64,000 nucleotides of DNA from Chrysemys picta bellii (taxonomy: Eukaryota; Chordata; Testudines; Emydidae): NCBI RefSeq assembly GCF_011386835.1, contig NC_088800.1, positions 12,362,572-12,426,571 of the forward strand, read 5' to 3'. Positions 1 to 12,225 of the stretch are shown one piece after another. The position numbers were made by a program, and so were the translations under genes. The notes under the pieces were generated by a model that ran no database searches, was not told the DNA's origin, and worked only from the letters and a program-made list of their open reading frames with translations. Each line of letters opens with the position of its first letter. Position 1 is the first letter of the stretch.

Positions 1-1040
1 GAAGGCCAATGAACTGCACAAGTAAATAATCACCTAGTAGCGAAGAAACGAGTAGCCAAATCCTGAAGGGCTTCATTGGAATAGTGGCACTTGCGTCTAT
101 ACCACACTGTCATAGTATGGGGTAAAATCCTTCTACTACAACCACACAGTGGATGGATCAACACTGAAAAAACCTAACTTTGAGCCAGATTCTAATTCTC
201 ATTGATTTGTACCTTGCTCAGTGAAATCACTGGGAGCACTCATAGAATAAGGGACTATTCAGCTCCCACTGGGCGAGAGTGAAATCTGTCCCACTGAATC
301 AGCAGAAACCCACGAGTAGAATACCAACAGAACACATCAGTGAGACCGAACCCAGAGCAATGGATCAGACAGAATTTGGTCCAAAGTTCTGAGAAACAGG
401 GGCTGTGCCTTTAAGCCCGCTCCCCTACAGTCATCCCGTTACAAGGGAAAAAACAATTACAGATAACGTTTTCTCTCTTATTCAGGCATGAAGAGACATA
501 CATTGAGCCAACCGTTTGACCAAATGTATTTTAATGGGAGATTAAGCCAGGAGACAGCATTAAGGTTCAGCCTGTTTTTTTTTCCTTTTGTTTTCCTCCC
601 CCAGAGACCAGGAGGACTCAGCTGCCACCCATTGGAGTAACAAAGCTCCTATCCTCAAAGTGGTGTGAAATTGTTTATCCCTGTAAGTCAGAAGCACAAT
701 AAAGAAGTAATTTCACAAGCTGCTGACATGTTAATAATGACTGTGGAGAATTAACTAGTTGGGAGGGAGGGTTTCTCACTCAACACCACGATTTCCAACA
801 TGAGCGTGACTGAAATGGCAGGAGAGGCATGTGCCATGACCCTTGGAGGCCTTTCCATCCGCACTGCAGAGAAAGGGCTTGGATCTCCTGGGTTCAGACC
901 CCACTGATAAATGACGGCATTGAACAGGCATTCAACATCCAAAGGGGGGAATCAATGGACACTCACACCTTGATGCACATATAAACATTCTGTTCATTTT
1001 TAGGGCGCGGGGGAAGAAAGAAAAAAATCACTGCACGTAC
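1..1040 (-). other. SLCO3A1 intron following the TM11 exon (partial)
   Basis: Intronic sequence downstream (in gene direction) of the 1041-1105 exon. I see no exon, tRNA or clear transposon. It is AT-moderate unique sequence with a T-rich stretch near 573-600. Confidence 0.7.
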
Positions 1041-1105
1041 CTAGCAAACGGAGCAGCAGGAAAAGCACCCCCAAAGCATAAGATTTAAGTTCAGGGCTCA
1101 CTGTT
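1041..1105 (-). CDS. SLCO3A1: SLCO3A1 internal exon encoding the first part of TM11
   Basis: A 65-base exon (1 + 21 codons + 1), too short to show as a long open frame. It was found by looking for the continuation of the previous exon. Acceptor tgtacag at 1112-1106 follows a cttctcct-rich tract; donor GTACGT is at 1040. The translation TVSPELKSYALGVLFLLLRL-L matches the start of TM11 of OATP3A1 exactly as I know it, and the leading A completes arginine (ILIR). The trailing G should join the next exon, which encodes the GFIPPPLIFG segment. That exon is not in positions 1-1040, so the last exon(s) lie to the left of the window. Confidence 0.95.
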
Positions 1106-1806
1106 CTGTACAGAGGAGAAAGGGAGAGAGAGAGAAATTGATTGTCATCATACTGCTTTAATTAACAAACCCCATCGCTGTGCTTTGCTGTCAATCAGGA
1201 CGCCACTGTCACCCCTTCAGAAAATCATTAACGGGCTTCTTTTCTTTTTCTTCCCCCTTGGTCCAACTGCCTGAAGCCTGAAAAATAATTGCAACTGCTG
1301 CCACATGATGGGTTCTGGAATTTAGCTGCGTTGTTAATAATGGGAACTAATCTTGTCATTGGAAGGGAAAAAAATGCAAATCCCATCCCAGTAAATTATC
1401 ATTTATAGAATCCCTGTATTAGGTTTCAGGCCTCAGATGCTTTGAATCAGCAGGATATAAACCAACAAAATCCTTTTTATTATAACTTAATTGTGTGTGA
1501 GATGGGGTGGGGGGAATGTGAGTGAAATAGCAGAGAGGACAAATGACCAACTTGTCATTCCCAGGTCTAGCTATTAAATCAGCCAGATCAGCAAAGGTTG
1601 ATACACCGACCTGCCCATAGAGGGTGATGTTTGTGAAAGTGAGATTAGTTTCTGATTAGTTTTAAATTGGGAAGATAATAGGCCAGGCTAATCATGGCCC
1701 TTCACTTTGAATGTAACCCACTCTATCTGGCTGGCATTAATCTTTGAAGACACCTTAAGAACAAGAATTAACTTCCTATTCACATAATTCGTATGACGCT
1801 ATAGGC

Positions 1807-2117
1807 CAGGGGTCGGCAACCTTTCAGAAGCGGTGTGCCGAGTCTTCATTTATTCACTCTAAGTTAAGGTTTCTCATGCCAGTCATACATTTTAACATTT
1901 TTAGAAGGTCTCTTTCTATAAGTCTATATTATATAACTAAACTATTGTTGTATGTAAAGTAAATAAGGTTTTTAAAACATTTAAGAAGCTTCATTTAAAA
2001 TTAAATTAAAATGCAGCGCCCCCCGGACTGGTGGCCAGGACCCAGGCTGTGTAAGTGCCACTGAAAATCAGCTCGCGTGCCACCTTTGGCACGCGTGCCA
2101 TAGGTTGCCTACCCCTG
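1807..2117. mobile_element. hAT-type nonautonomous element with 8-bp target duplication
   Basis: A 311-bp element beginning CAGGGGTCGGCAACC and ending GGTTGCCTACCCCTG, so the ends are inverted repeats with a C-A-G-G-G-G start typical of hAT transposons. It is flanked by the exact 8-bp duplication CTATAGGC (1799-1806 and 2118-2125). The interior has no coding capacity, so movement would have needed a transposase encoded elsewhere. Confidence 0.9.
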
Positions 2118-2411
2118 CTATAGGCTAAAGTCATGCCAGTGGTATAAACCCACTGAAGTCATTGGAATTTTACCAGGGATTAATTTGATTATGAACATGC
2201 ATTCTCTTATTCAGCACTTCATGTTCCACAGTGCATAACGGTTCAGGGAAGCAGGGCAATGAACCCCTGATGAAAGGGGTCTGTGTTGAAAGGAAACTTA
2301 AAAGTGTCAGGTCCCTGCATCTATTAATCCCCTGCGTGGTCTCTGTTAGAGACACCTGTGCTTGAAATGGGTGCCCGCTGTACATGTGCAATGGAGGGGA
2401 ATAGCGTTTTG

Positions 2412-2500
2412 AAAGACATCCAGTCTTGATTTAAAAAGACTTCAAGTGATGAAAAATCCACCTCAACGCTTGCAAAGGCGTTCCAGTGGTTAATGGCCTG
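2412..2500 (-). mobile_element. Old CR1-type LINE 3' fragment, antisense
   Basis: On the minus strand this stretch resembles the CR1 3' region around CACTGGAACGCC..TTGA; its end ATCCAGTCTTGATTTAAA matches the complement of part of the sense copy at 35325-35592 (AATCAAGATTGGATG). It is short and diverged, with no intact frame. Confidence 0.55.
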
Positions 2501-2934
2501 GCTCAAAGGAGGTCCTGTGAAAGGGAGGGAAAAAGTGAAGAATAGAGGATTACCAAACATAACCTCAGTCAGTTTTCTTACATAGGTTGTTGTGTTTTGT
2601 TTTTTTGGGGTTGTTTTAGAAGTGGCTAAAGTTTTTCAGTTGAAACTTTTAAAATAAAAAATGGATTTTTAATTCTTTGTTTGACATTTTTTCAGTTAAA
2701 AAAAATGAAAAATTGTCAGTTTTTGATTTGTAATTGAAAAATTTGAAGAGGGAATTTTTTTTCTAATTTTTTGTGTGTGAAACATACTTATCAACCAGCA
2801 TTAATGTTCCTCCTTTTCTTTCACCTGTTTTTGTATATTTAGGATCTTATCTAACTCCCACTGAAGTTAGTGTGAATTTTTCCATTGAATCTAATAGGTA
2901 GTGGATTGAGCTCGAAGGGTGTAAACTCTTCAGG

Positions 2935-3012
2935 GTGTGACTTGTCTTAATTTATGTCTGTGTAGCACCTACCACACCTTTGGGTGATGGATAAATAACA
3001 ACAATAATAATA
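2935..3012 (+). repeat. Tail of a dispersed SINE-like body ending in AAT repeats
   Basis: The stretch TGTGTAGCACCTACCACA followed by an (AAT)-rich end resembles the 3' body seen at 11770-11960 (TGTACAGCACCTTGCACAA then AAT repeats). It is probably a diverged copy of the same family. Confidence 0.5.
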
Positions 3013-4719
3013 CCAGAGAGTCCCAAAAACATCCTTTATATCTCTGATCACAGCACTGTTAGGACATCCCGAAATGACATGAAGTTATCTCCCATAACTT
3101 CATGTCTCCTTAGTTATCTGGTTCCAGGCTGTGTTGAAAACTTCAGTGCCTGAGATTACAGTGTGGACATTTAAACTAGACTCCAGGGTGTGGAAAGAGC
3201 CAGATATCCTGGTGAATCCTCTGAATATGCTCCTGCTGGCTGGGCCAGGAGAAGACACTTCGCTGCTCAGCTGCGTTCGGCACAATTGCAACCAGGTCAG
3301 CCGGGGTGGGCTTCATTTTGGCTGATTTGGGAGAACTGGGAATCCCAATTCAAACTCATCACCAGTAACATCTGGGGCCCTCATACCAAGTGAGAGTGGT
3401 TTGTGGAATCAGTTGATTCAAACCTGTGGAGTGTCCAGAACACCAGGTGATGCTTGGCCCTTCACTGCCTCTTCTTCTGTGCATTTATGATAGATATTGG
3501 TGGTTCTGGTGGGAATATAGTTAAGATTTGACTTTCAGTGCTGTAAATTGTCAATTTCAAAGGGTTGTGAACTGAAGTTTTCTAACATTTCCTGTTTTCT
3601 CTTGTGTTCTCTTTCCTACCTGGCCACTGGCTTGTCTAATTTGAAAATGCACATTAAGAAGACTCTATTCAGGATCCTACAAGTGCTGATAATTTCTCTC
3701 AACAAAGAACCCTTCAAGCCTCAAATTACCTTTGCCACAATATTGATGGCTGAAAATTCGATTTCCGTTTAGCTACTGTAGATGCCAGGAGAGAAATGAA
3801 CTAGTAGGTGGAATATCTCATTCTATACTCTGCAGGGAGACATGCCCTCGCATAAGAGATCTGCCTGAGATCCACTGAAAAGTGTTTCTAACACAGACCC
3901 TATTGATTGAATTTTATTGGCATTTTCCAGGCCGCAGAATGGATCTGCTTATTGCACCTGTGATTAGAATAGGCTGTAAGCAATGGCCTGGATGGATGCA
4001 GTGATTCTGAATAAAGGCAAAGTTAGGTATGCATCTCAGGGGGCAGATAGATGTGTGTGTGTGTGTAGCTGCCTGGAAGGTCTGTGTATGGAAATAGCAC
4101 ACAGTAATTCAGTTGGAGATGATGATTTTGTCTTTGTGTGCATGTTTGGCCAAATCCAGAGATACTGAGCATCTCTAATTCCCACTGATGTCAGCATTTG
4201 GGCCAGCATGAGAGTTTTTGCTTCAGGTGATGCGTGCGCATTGTCCTACACCAGCTCATAAATCCATCCGTAGTCCTTTTTCGGTTTGTTTTTGCAGCCT
4301 CCTAGGATCTCTAGGCTATCTCTAAAAAAGCCTCATGAAACCACTGCTTGCAGGTGTCACGCAGTTGCGATCCTGCCACCTGACTGATTTTAGCCTTAAC
4401 AGAAGCGGAACTTTCCTGATTTCCTTTCCACTTCACGGTTTCTAGACGGATGGGGAGAACAAGGTCTGACCTTTTCCTTTGCAGCATATCTGCATGGACC
4501 CCTCCTTAGCAGATTCACAGCCCTCCTTGCCCCTTGAGCTGCACAGAATCAATTCCCTTATTCTTTCCCCAGGTCAGTCTTAGACACTGAAGTAAGTGGC
4601 GCTACCCCAGCAATGAATGTGGTTGTGCTGAGCGGCTCAGCCTGAGCCTAACAGAGACCTGCAGAGACAAAGAGACTGATGCAAGCACAGCATCCAGCAA
4701 CTGCCACTGCACTTGGGAT

Positions 4720-4840
4720 TAGGGTGACCAGATGTCCCGATGTATAGGGACAGTCCCGATTTTGGGGTCTTTTTCTTATATAGGCTCCTATTACCACCCC
4801 CCCCCTCCCGATTTTTCACATTTGCTGTCTGGTCACCCTA
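4720..4840. mobile_element. hAT MITE, TAGGGTGACCAG family, copy 1
   Basis: A 121-bp element with terminal inverted repeats TAGGGTGACCAGA and TCTGGTCACCCTA, flanked by the exact 8-bp duplication CTTGGGAT (4712-4719 and 4841-4848). Internally it contains the same sequence as the copies at 9418 and 40906 but in opposite orientation (it reads TGCTGTCTGGTCACCC at its right end). It is noncoding. Confidence 0.93.
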
Positions 4841-5272
4841 CTTGGGATGCTGAGTTCTGAAACTCTGGCTGCTTCTTTCAGGGGCCTACATGGGAGATGC
4901 GCACATAATAAGGGGCCTGGTTTTCAGAGGGCCTGAGCCCCCATTGAAGCCAAAGGGCACTCTCAGGCTGAATTCAGTGCAGCTGAAAGTATAAGGGTGG
5001 GTCATTTTGTAGTGCCCTCCCACTCCAAGCAGGTCAAATCCCAAGATGTGCTGAGCGTCTGCGGCTCCTGTCAACTCCAATGGTAGTCAGAAGCACTCAG
5101 CGCCGGGAGTCCATCCTCCCCACATGCCCAGGGGCCGTGGGCAACAACGGTCCCCCTCGACCTAGACCCAGGGGAGGAGCCCTTCAGTTTTCAATTAATC
5201 TGCGGCAGCCTGTTGAAAGAAGCGATGGATCGAGAGCCAAGCAACTCATCAGATCCTCAGCACGGCTCTTAC

Positions 5273-5448
5273 CTGATGAGTATGATAACTGACGGCGTCT
5301 GCGCCATGGCTCCAATCATGCTGCAAACACACATCACACAGAGGAATGTCAAGAAGGCCTCTTGGCACCCAGGACTGGGGCATTTTCCGTGCATTACTGT
5401 AGCGTTCTCGGCTGGGACCAAACTGAGGCATGAGCAGGCAGTGAGATT
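5273..5448 (-). CDS. SLCO3A1: SLCO3A1 internal exon: rest of the Kazal-like loop and TM10
   Basis: A 176-base exon (58 codons + AG), acceptor cttccag at 5455-5449 and donor GTAAGA at 5272. It starts in phase 0 with NLTACSCLSLVPAENATV, continues MHGKCPSPGCQEAF and then TM10 (LTFLCVMCVCSMIGAMAQT), ending PSVIILI plus AG. Four more cysteines (codons 5, 7, 23, 28) complete a ten-cysteine loop with the preceding exon. Two N-glycosylation sequons (NLT and NAT) are visible. The AG joins A of the next exon to make arginine. Compared with mammals, the changes are conservative in the membrane helix (V for I and M for L near CSMIG). Confidence 0.97.
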
Positions 5449-6728
5449 CTGGAAGGCAGCACAGGGCAGGGGGGTTAAGGGAGAACAAGGCCCACTTTCC
5501 AAAACAACAGGCACTTTACAAGGAGGGGTTTGCCAACTAGCAAGTGTGCACCCTCCAGCGGTCAATTAATTAGCCACTAATAAGTCACTTGCTGAGCTGG
5601 TTTGGAAAGGCTTTTCCAGCTCCAATGAATTCTACCGGCAGCGTAGTTTCTCCTCCTCCTTGTTCTTTGCTTCCTGTCCTTTAACATCTCAAACAAATGT
5701 GGCTGTAAGAAAATTACCACCAAGTCGGACCCTTGTGAAAAGAAGAAAGAAAGGCTCTGTGTACCCGCATCATGATAAAATATTGCCGTATTAAAGTTAC
5801 AACTGCTTCCCAATATACCCCTGGCTGTTATAATTACCTCAGAGAGCATTACACAGAGGCACATTTCCCTACTGCAGGTTCAACTGCCTCATTCTGGCGC
5901 CTTGAAAGACGGCAGGGAGTGTACCAGGATGTGTGCCTACTCTCATAGCGAGGTAGGTATCAAAGGGAAGGTGGCAGAGACACTGGTGATTATGGAACCA
6001 ACCTCAAGGGCTAACAGGGCTAACAGATGCCATCTAGTTTAGAAGGATTTGCACAGAACTGAAAGCTGCAGTCAGACAAGATAAAGTTTATCAATATGCG
6101 ATCAGAAGGAGGAAAAAGCGACTGCATTCCCTTTGATCTTTCCTGCAAGCACAGGACGTCAAAAGAGGCTTTGTTTTCCAGTCACAGATGTTTTTGCGCT
6201 CACCCCTCCCGGACTTTCTGATGGCAGGGATGGCAGCACAATTAAGACACAGAATAATAGCAAGGAATCCCTTAATGAATAGAGAGCAAAAACGATCATA
6301 AATGATTCATTGCTTGTCTGTCTTTGCAAGGCTGCTAGGCTTGCAGGTCACATGCGTATAAGAAAAAGGAGCACAAAAATAAAATACAATACAATAAAAT
6401 AAAACCTCCAAGGTTCAAATAGAAATTCCTCCGCTTTTAAGCTGGGGTTTCTTTAGGGCTCCACACTAGCACGTGTTCTAGTTCAGTGCCTCCACAGATA
6501 CAAGGATCCGTGGGGACTCCAGTCTATTCTTTCTGACATTGATCTCTTTCTCTGCATAGGAGTCGAAAGCATTGCCTTCTAAAATAACTGCATGGAGGGC
6601 GGCGGACACAAAAACTCAGCGCTCCGTGAACCTAGGAACGTTAATGATATGACTGCAGGTGACTATACGGCTGGCAGGCAATAATGAATGTAAAGAGGCC
6701 CTTTCCCATCAGTGACATGGCCACCTGA

Positions 6729-6966
6729 AGGCTCGTCTAGACAAGGGCAAATAACACCAGTGTAACGATATCGGTGTAGTTACACCAGTGCAAAGTCCTA
6801 ATGCAGATGAGCTGCACTAGTGTGACTCGTCCTGGTCCTGGTAAGTTAACAGGGTAAAACTCAGCCATGCAAGCCCTGCACAATGCATCTCCACGGGGGG
6901 TTGCACCAACATGCTCAGATTGCAATAACTATCCTGGTGCAAAAATCCCAGCATAGACAGGGCCTA
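6729..6966. mobile_element. Diverged terminal-inverted-repeat MITE
   Basis: Begins AGGCTCGTCTAGACAAGG and ends CATAGACAGGGCCTAAG, an imperfect inverted repeat of the type seen at the ends of the 55800-57230 element (GGCTACATCT / AGATGTGGCC). The interior repeats TACACCAGTG-like blocks in both orientations. No clear target duplication was found. Confidence 0.55.
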
Positions 6967-7201
6967 AGTTAACTTTGCTAGCCCATCTGTTATGGGGATG
7001 GCTGACTGTTCGGGAAGCCAAGTGGGTCACATCCCTATGCACTGAACTGGCTGATCGTTCCACGTGACTTATATACAGTTGGAAGGAGAGATCCATCTCT
7101 TCTGTGCAGTTGGCCCAATTCTGCTCTTACTTCCATGAATCCAAATCTGATGCAACTCTACTGAAGTCAACGTAATTAAACTAGAATAAAGCTGGCATGA
7201 G

Positions 7202-7440
7202 CAGGACCGGCTCCAGGGTTTTTGCCGCCCCAAGCGGCGGAAAAAAAAAAAAAGCCGCGATTGCGATCAGCTCCACCACGCTGCTTTCTTCTTCGGCAGC
7301 AATTTGGCGGCAGGTCCCTCCCTCTGAGAGGGACCGAAGGACCCGCCGCCGAATTGCCGCCGAAGAGCCCGACGTGCCGCCCCTTCCCCTTGGCCGCCCC
7401 AAGCACCTGCTTGCTGGGCTGGTGCCTGGAGCCAGCCCTG
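7202..7440. mobile_element. hAT-type MITE, CAGGACCGGCTCC family
   Basis: A 239-bp element with ends CAGGACCGGCTCCAGGG and CTGGAGCCAGCCCTG, flanked by the exact 8-bp duplication GGCATGAG (7194-7201 and 7441-7448). The GC-rich interior carries near-palindromic GCCGCCCCAAGC blocks at both sides and an A13 run. Open frames across it on both strands are a by-product of base composition. Confidence 0.92.
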
Positions 7441-9417
7441 GGCATGAGGTCAGAATCCAGTCTCCCTACATTTATGGTAAGTAAAGGGCTAGAATGTGCT
7501 CTAGTTACTTTAGAGAGAGTGACAAGGGACTGCATAGTAATTGGAATCTGATTTGGCCAGGAATCCTCCTGGATGCTGGCAATTCAGATCAACACAGCAG
7601 TTACACCATCCATAAGGAGCTTGTGGCATATCCCCCAGTCCCTGTGCGTCTAGCTCTGTTGCCTGAGCTTTCTCCCCTCTGCACCGTGCACCAGAGGTGT
7701 TATCTGAAAGTACTGCATCGTAAATAGAACTGAATGCAACAATTTTTTTGCTGCTCTTCTGAGTTCTTACCTAGGAGACCTTTGATCCTTTGTTACTGAC
7801 ACCATAACATGTGCTATAGTAATGCACTGACATCGAACACTGACTTTCATCCTCTTCTATGAAGAGGCAATATTTTGCTACACGTGCCAAATTGCTATTG
7901 ATTTTCCTGGACTATTCTGCAATCCCATCACCATTCTGTTGTAAATTTATCTTTGTCTTTCTGCAGCTCAACAGCTCATGCACCGGGAACGAGATTTTTG
8001 AAAGCGTACGTATACAAAATTTGCACACCCAGGGGCCTCAATTTCCGGTGGAAGTTATGTGTGCAAATGACCCATGTTTTGTGGTTTTAAAAGCCTGGTT
8101 CTGATTAGTTAGGAACAGGCTGGCATTTTGATGTGAATCCCTAAGACTTCAGCGCTACAACATTAGATTTGGAATTCATGTGACCCCAGCCAAAGGGGAA
8201 ATAGAAAAAGAACACCATGAAACAAAAAAGATATATGGACAATGGCTTAACTCACAAGGGTCACTGAGAGCAGAGGACTGGCTAGAAAAAGAATTTGCTG
8301 AAATGAAAGCGCCACCCTGCACCCCTTTAGCAATTATAAACCCGAAGCCTCTCTGCAGACCAACTTCATCACAAAGAACAATGGCATTCATATGAGAAAG
8401 GCAAACTGGAGAGGGAAGGCAGAGATACATGACTGGACACATACAGCACAGTGCAGTAAAGTTAAATAAAACATTCAGAGAATTTTATGCCCCAGTAAAA
8501 AGCAACTCTTGGCTCATCACACGTATATAATAGCCACAAAATTCTCTAGACAGGTCATTATCTGGATTATGGGTTTAAAACCTGGTTTGGCAATATGGCG
8601 TTAGTTCAGGGCCATTACATGGCCAAACTGGTCCATAATTCTTGATAATGCCTTTTCCAGAGGATGCTATTGCTTCATTAATTCATGTCCAAAAACACTA
8701 CTTCGAAAAAGCCAAGATGGTGCCAATGAAGAGGTTAAACAGGAGAGAGCAAATGAGAAAGAGGAAGGGGAGGAAGAGAGAGGGAGACTTTTGCTGGATG
8801 GGTTTATGCTTATAGCAGGTTAGCTCTGATAGTTACATAGCAAAGAGACCTGAAACAATTCCTGAATTTTCTTTACCATGCTCATTTCTAAGGAGCAACA
8901 GGTTTGCTTTGAGCAACGCAGTGTAAATGCCACTTTTACATCCTGCCACTAGCTAGCATTATTTTTCTTCTTGTCAATGAATAATTTAGCACATCAGAAG
9001 GACGCTTCTTTCCTACTGACACTTTGCTCCGTCCCAAAAATTTTGCTGTCAAAACAATCACATTGGAATGAAGTGCTGGTTGTAAGGCAAATGCCAGAGG
9101 AAACGCACGAGATTAACATGTACAGCTTCTGCAGTTTTGCCTGCAATGATCCAGGATACAATTATTTTCTTAGCTATAACATGAAGATCCAGGAGTTGGC
9201 ATCATGCTATCTCCTTTGCTGGTAAGCACTTTGGTAGCTCAGAAGCCATTTCATTCATCTCAGTAGCATGCAAACAACTCAGGTGCTGGAGTGGGAAGCC
9301 AGAAGTCGGGGTAGTAAAGAACAAGTCTAAATATGCACCCAATTGTTGCCCCCCAACTTGTCCCTGTACAGTTCTCTCACCATGCCCTGAGGTAGAGGTT
9401 GCAGTTTACCCACAGAG

Positions 9418-9540
9418 TAGGGTGACCAGACAGCAAGTGTGAAAAATCAGGACGGGGGTGGGGGGTAATAGGAGCCTATATAAGAAAGAGACCCAAAAAT
9501 CGGGACTGTCCCTATAAAATCAGGACATCTGGTCACCCTA
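9418..9540. mobile_element. hAT MITE, TAGGGTGACCAG family, copy 2
   Basis: A 123-bp copy with inverted ends TAGGGTGACCAGA / TCTGGTCACCCTA and exact target duplication CCACAGAG (9410-9417 and 9541-9548). The interior (AGCAAGTGTGAAAAATC, then a G-rich run, then GGAGCCTATATAAGAAA) is in the same orientation as the copy at 40906. Confidence 0.93.
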
Positions 9541-10828
9541 CCACAGAGTGGTGAACCCTTACTGAAGGAGTCTGACTTGGGAAAGGACCGTGTAAAAGCA
9601 AAGTAAGGACATGAGGATGTGCCTGGAGATGATCACAGACAGAGAAGGGTCACCTTCAGCTCCCAGAAAATTCTGCTTGCCTGGGCCAGAGGGGCACTTA
9701 GAGACATCTAGCAATGCACTAACTAGAGGGCTAAACAGAGGGCCATCCAAATTCACCTGTCACTGTCATAGATACCACTCCCTCTGGCAAGTAAAACTTG
9801 CCTATGTAGCACCTGCCTACTGACACACTCTGACTCTGTAAAGATGGTGGTGAAGTCAAAGTGCCAATGTCGCAGCTCCACGGAGCAAGGGAGCTAATGG
9901 AGACAAGATTTCTGTTCAGCGGCTGCAGTGATTCTTCACTTGTTAGTCGGGAGCTTTTGTCTCAACTTCCTGGCACCTCCAGGTCCATTAAGCCCTTCAG
10001 GGAAGGAACCAAGGCTTTGCTACGCCCCTCCCCATTTGGGTTTGATAGCTCCTCTCTCTCTTTTCCTAAAGCACCGGCCTGCCCCTCCTGCACACCCGAC
10101 ACCAGCACAGCGGGTCCGTCTCTGGACTCTCCCATCTGTGCGTATGGCACAATGGAGAAGGGGAGAATTTTCCCTGAGAAGTGGGGATTTACACTTCCTG
10201 CCAGAGTGTTTTCAGACTAATCCGAACTGTCCACACATGACAGAATGGAAAGGAGAGGCCGAGCTTTGAGAATATCAGTGGTGGGGGGGCAAGCCAGGGG
10301 AACAGGAATGTAGTACAGTCTTGCGAATAAAGAAGGGCAATGCAGATCAGGGATAATTGGATACAATGAGCTTTGCTGTTTCAGCAGCCATGAACATTTA
10401 ATAAGGCCCCACGTGCACAGAAAAGTGAGGCACTCGGAGTTCCTCAAATGGATTTTTGGCCAAGGCTCTTTATGATCTAGGCTGTAGCTCTCTCTAAGGA
10501 CGCGGCTACCCACGGATTCCCTTTCATTCCTGCACCAACTCTTTTGCAGCATCACTCTTAACACACTAAAACTTTAAGAATTAAAAAAAAAAAAAAAAGA
10601 AAGATCAGCTCAAGATATCGTAAGAGATTCCTTATCTTAACAGGTATCGTAGGACATTCTGAGACCCCAAATAGCAGGTCTCCTTCACATAGAAAGGGTT
10701 TGCATTTTCTAAACAAAATAAACCCGTAGATTTTAAGTCTGGGGATATACAATACCCATGGCTATTAATTTCAGGGAGTTGCTGTAGGCCACGCTCTTCA
10801 TTTGGCCCCCTACTGTTGGTGTTGAGTC

Positions 10829-10990
10829 AGAGAGAAGAGAAGAGGACAGGAAGTGGGTGAAAGAGGAGAGGAAATAGAAGAAATGGAGGGAAGGAGAGAG
10901 AAGAGGAAATGGGGAAGGCAGCACAAGGGGAACAGCAGGAGGGAGGGGAAGAACAAAGGCAGGAGAAATGGGCAGAAAGAAGAAACGAGA
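10829..10990 (+). repeat. Purine-rich (GA/GGA) low-complexity tract
   Basis: About 160 bases composed almost entirely of A and G on the plus strand, with irregular GAGG/GGAA/AGAA units. It is degenerate rather than a clean tandem repeat. Open frames over it are composition artefacts. Confidence 0.8.
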
Positions 10991-11769
10991 TGTCTATATA
11001 ACCTGCCGGTAACAGAACCCACTAGTACCCATGATGGGACTAGACTCTGCCACAGGCTGGTTGGTCGGCCTTCAAGTTGTGCTCTCTCTGTTTCGGTGTC
11101 TGACCGATTTGCATTTGCAGCAGGAAGCTGTGGGTCAGCTGATTTTCATCACATTTGAGAAGCGAGAAGCCAGATGGCAAAGGTGGCAAGTGCAGACTGT
11201 CCCTTAAGAGCTTCAGCTCTGCCTATGGTCTCCCTTTGAGTGATTCTGTCCATGATATGGCTTCCCACAGAGCCTCAGCTATGGCTGGGCTAAGAGGAGA
11301 CAAGCTTCACATGTGCACCCAAGAGCACAGCATCCAATGGATGGTGTAGCGGGAAGAAGGGAGCTCCCTCCTCACTTAGAGACGATCCCATCGGACCATG
11401 GCCAGAGATAAAAGGGTATAAAAATGAGGTACTCAGTTTCTCTCACCCTTAGGTGCTAAGACACAGCGAGGCCCTTCACAGTCAACCCTCACCCTACCTA
11501 TCACATCTCATTCACGACTGAGCTGTCGATGCTCACCTCTGATTGGCCCCTGATACCAGCCTCCATCGCCCACTTGTTACATTTTAAAACAAGCACTTTT
11601 GCGCTTTCTCCCATGCTGCCCCCTATGCTTGGGAGGTGCAAAAACTAACTCATGATCCTCCTTCAGAGTCCTCCTCAGCTCTCCTTGGATGTGACACCTA
11701 CAAAAACACTTGACAACGGTCAGGCTGCTGGTATGCATAGACCACTGCCGAACACTGACCGATGTTGTT

Positions 11770-11960
11770 TCCTTGTGCTTCCCCGTCTGTCTGTATCCAT
11801 CTGTTGTCTCTTGTCTTACACTTAGATTGCAAACTCCTTGGGGGCAGGGATTGTCTTTTTGTTCTGTGTTTGTACAGCACCTTGCACAATGGGTGCCTGA
11901 TCCATTGCTGGGACTCCAAGGTACTATGGTAATCCACATAATAATAATAATAATAATAAG
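11770..11960 (+). repeat. Dispersed sauropsid SINE-like body with AAT tail
   Basis: Contains TTAGATTGCAAACTCCTTGG, GGGCAGGGATTGTC, GTTTGTACAGCACCTTGCAC and an (AAT)7-like tail at 11939-11959. The same body occurs at 34015-34100 on this strand and at about 25490-25605 and 60355-60560 on the other strand. I recognise this as a common turtle/crocodilian dispersed repeat, probably the 3' part of a tRNA-derived SINE; the exact family name is not certain. Confidence 0.7.
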
Positions 11961-12086
11961 ACGAAGACGTCAATCTCTGGGGCCTTCAGCCATCCTCAGT
12001 TGTAAATGAATGACTCTTACTATGTATACACACTAACCTCTCAACCACACACAGATAGGAGATGTTGAGTAAATCACGACAATTAC

Positions 12087-12225
12087 CGTGCTCCTGCAGC
12101 CCGCAAAGCAGGCGGACAAGTAGGTGATCCCATCTGCCCCACAAACTGGAGTGAAGGAATCGGTTTGGCATTCACAGTTGATATTGCAGGGGGAATATGG
12201 GTCCAAGGGCAAGGTCGGAGTTGAG
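12087..12225 (-). CDS. SLCO3A1: SLCO3A1 internal exon: first half of the Kazal-like extracellular loop
   Basis: A 139-base exon (1 + 46 codons, ending in phase 0), acceptor ttttgcag just upstream of 12225 and donor GTAATT at 12086. It encodes STPTLPLDPYSPC followed by a cysteine-rich module with six cysteines (codons 13, 17, 19, 28, 39, 43), including CECQTDSFTPVCGADGITYL and SACFAGCRST. This is the Kazal-type (SLC21) module of the large loop between TM9 and TM10, an extracellular disulfide-bonded domain found in all OATPs. The first dozen residues differ more from mammals than the cysteine core does. The intron between this exon and the previous one is the shortest complete intron here (1629 bp). 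Confidence 0.96.

Larger units (their letters stand above)
1106..5272 (-). other. SLCO3A1 intron (4167 bp)
   Basis: Holds a hAT element at 1807-2117, an old antisense CR1 fragment at about 2412-2500, an A/T-rich tract at about 2580-2770, a SINE-body tail at about 2935-3012, a short TG run at 4050-4064 and a hAT MITE at 4720-4840. The remaining stretches (1106-1800, 3020-4700, 4850-5272) look like ordinary unique intron with no recognisable coding segment. Confidence 0.7.
5449..12086 (-). other. SLCO3A1 intron (6638 bp)
   Basis: Contains an old terminal-inverted-repeat element near 6729-6966, a hAT element at 7202-7440, a hAT MITE at 9418-9540, a poly-A run near 10583-10598, a purine-rich tract at about 10829-10990 and a SINE-like body at 11770-11960. 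Stretches 5450-6700, 7450-9400, 9550-10570 and 11000-11760 show no recognisable repeat or exon; open frames here are short and without family resemblance. Confidence 0.7.

Noticed and set aside
1..1040. The terminal SLCO3A1 exon (GFIPPPLIFG onward)
   Set aside because: No matching frame on the minus strand before position 1041.
10829..10990. Coding frame rich in Arg/Glu/Lys
   Set aside because: It is a purine-rich low-complexity tract; the frame is compositional.
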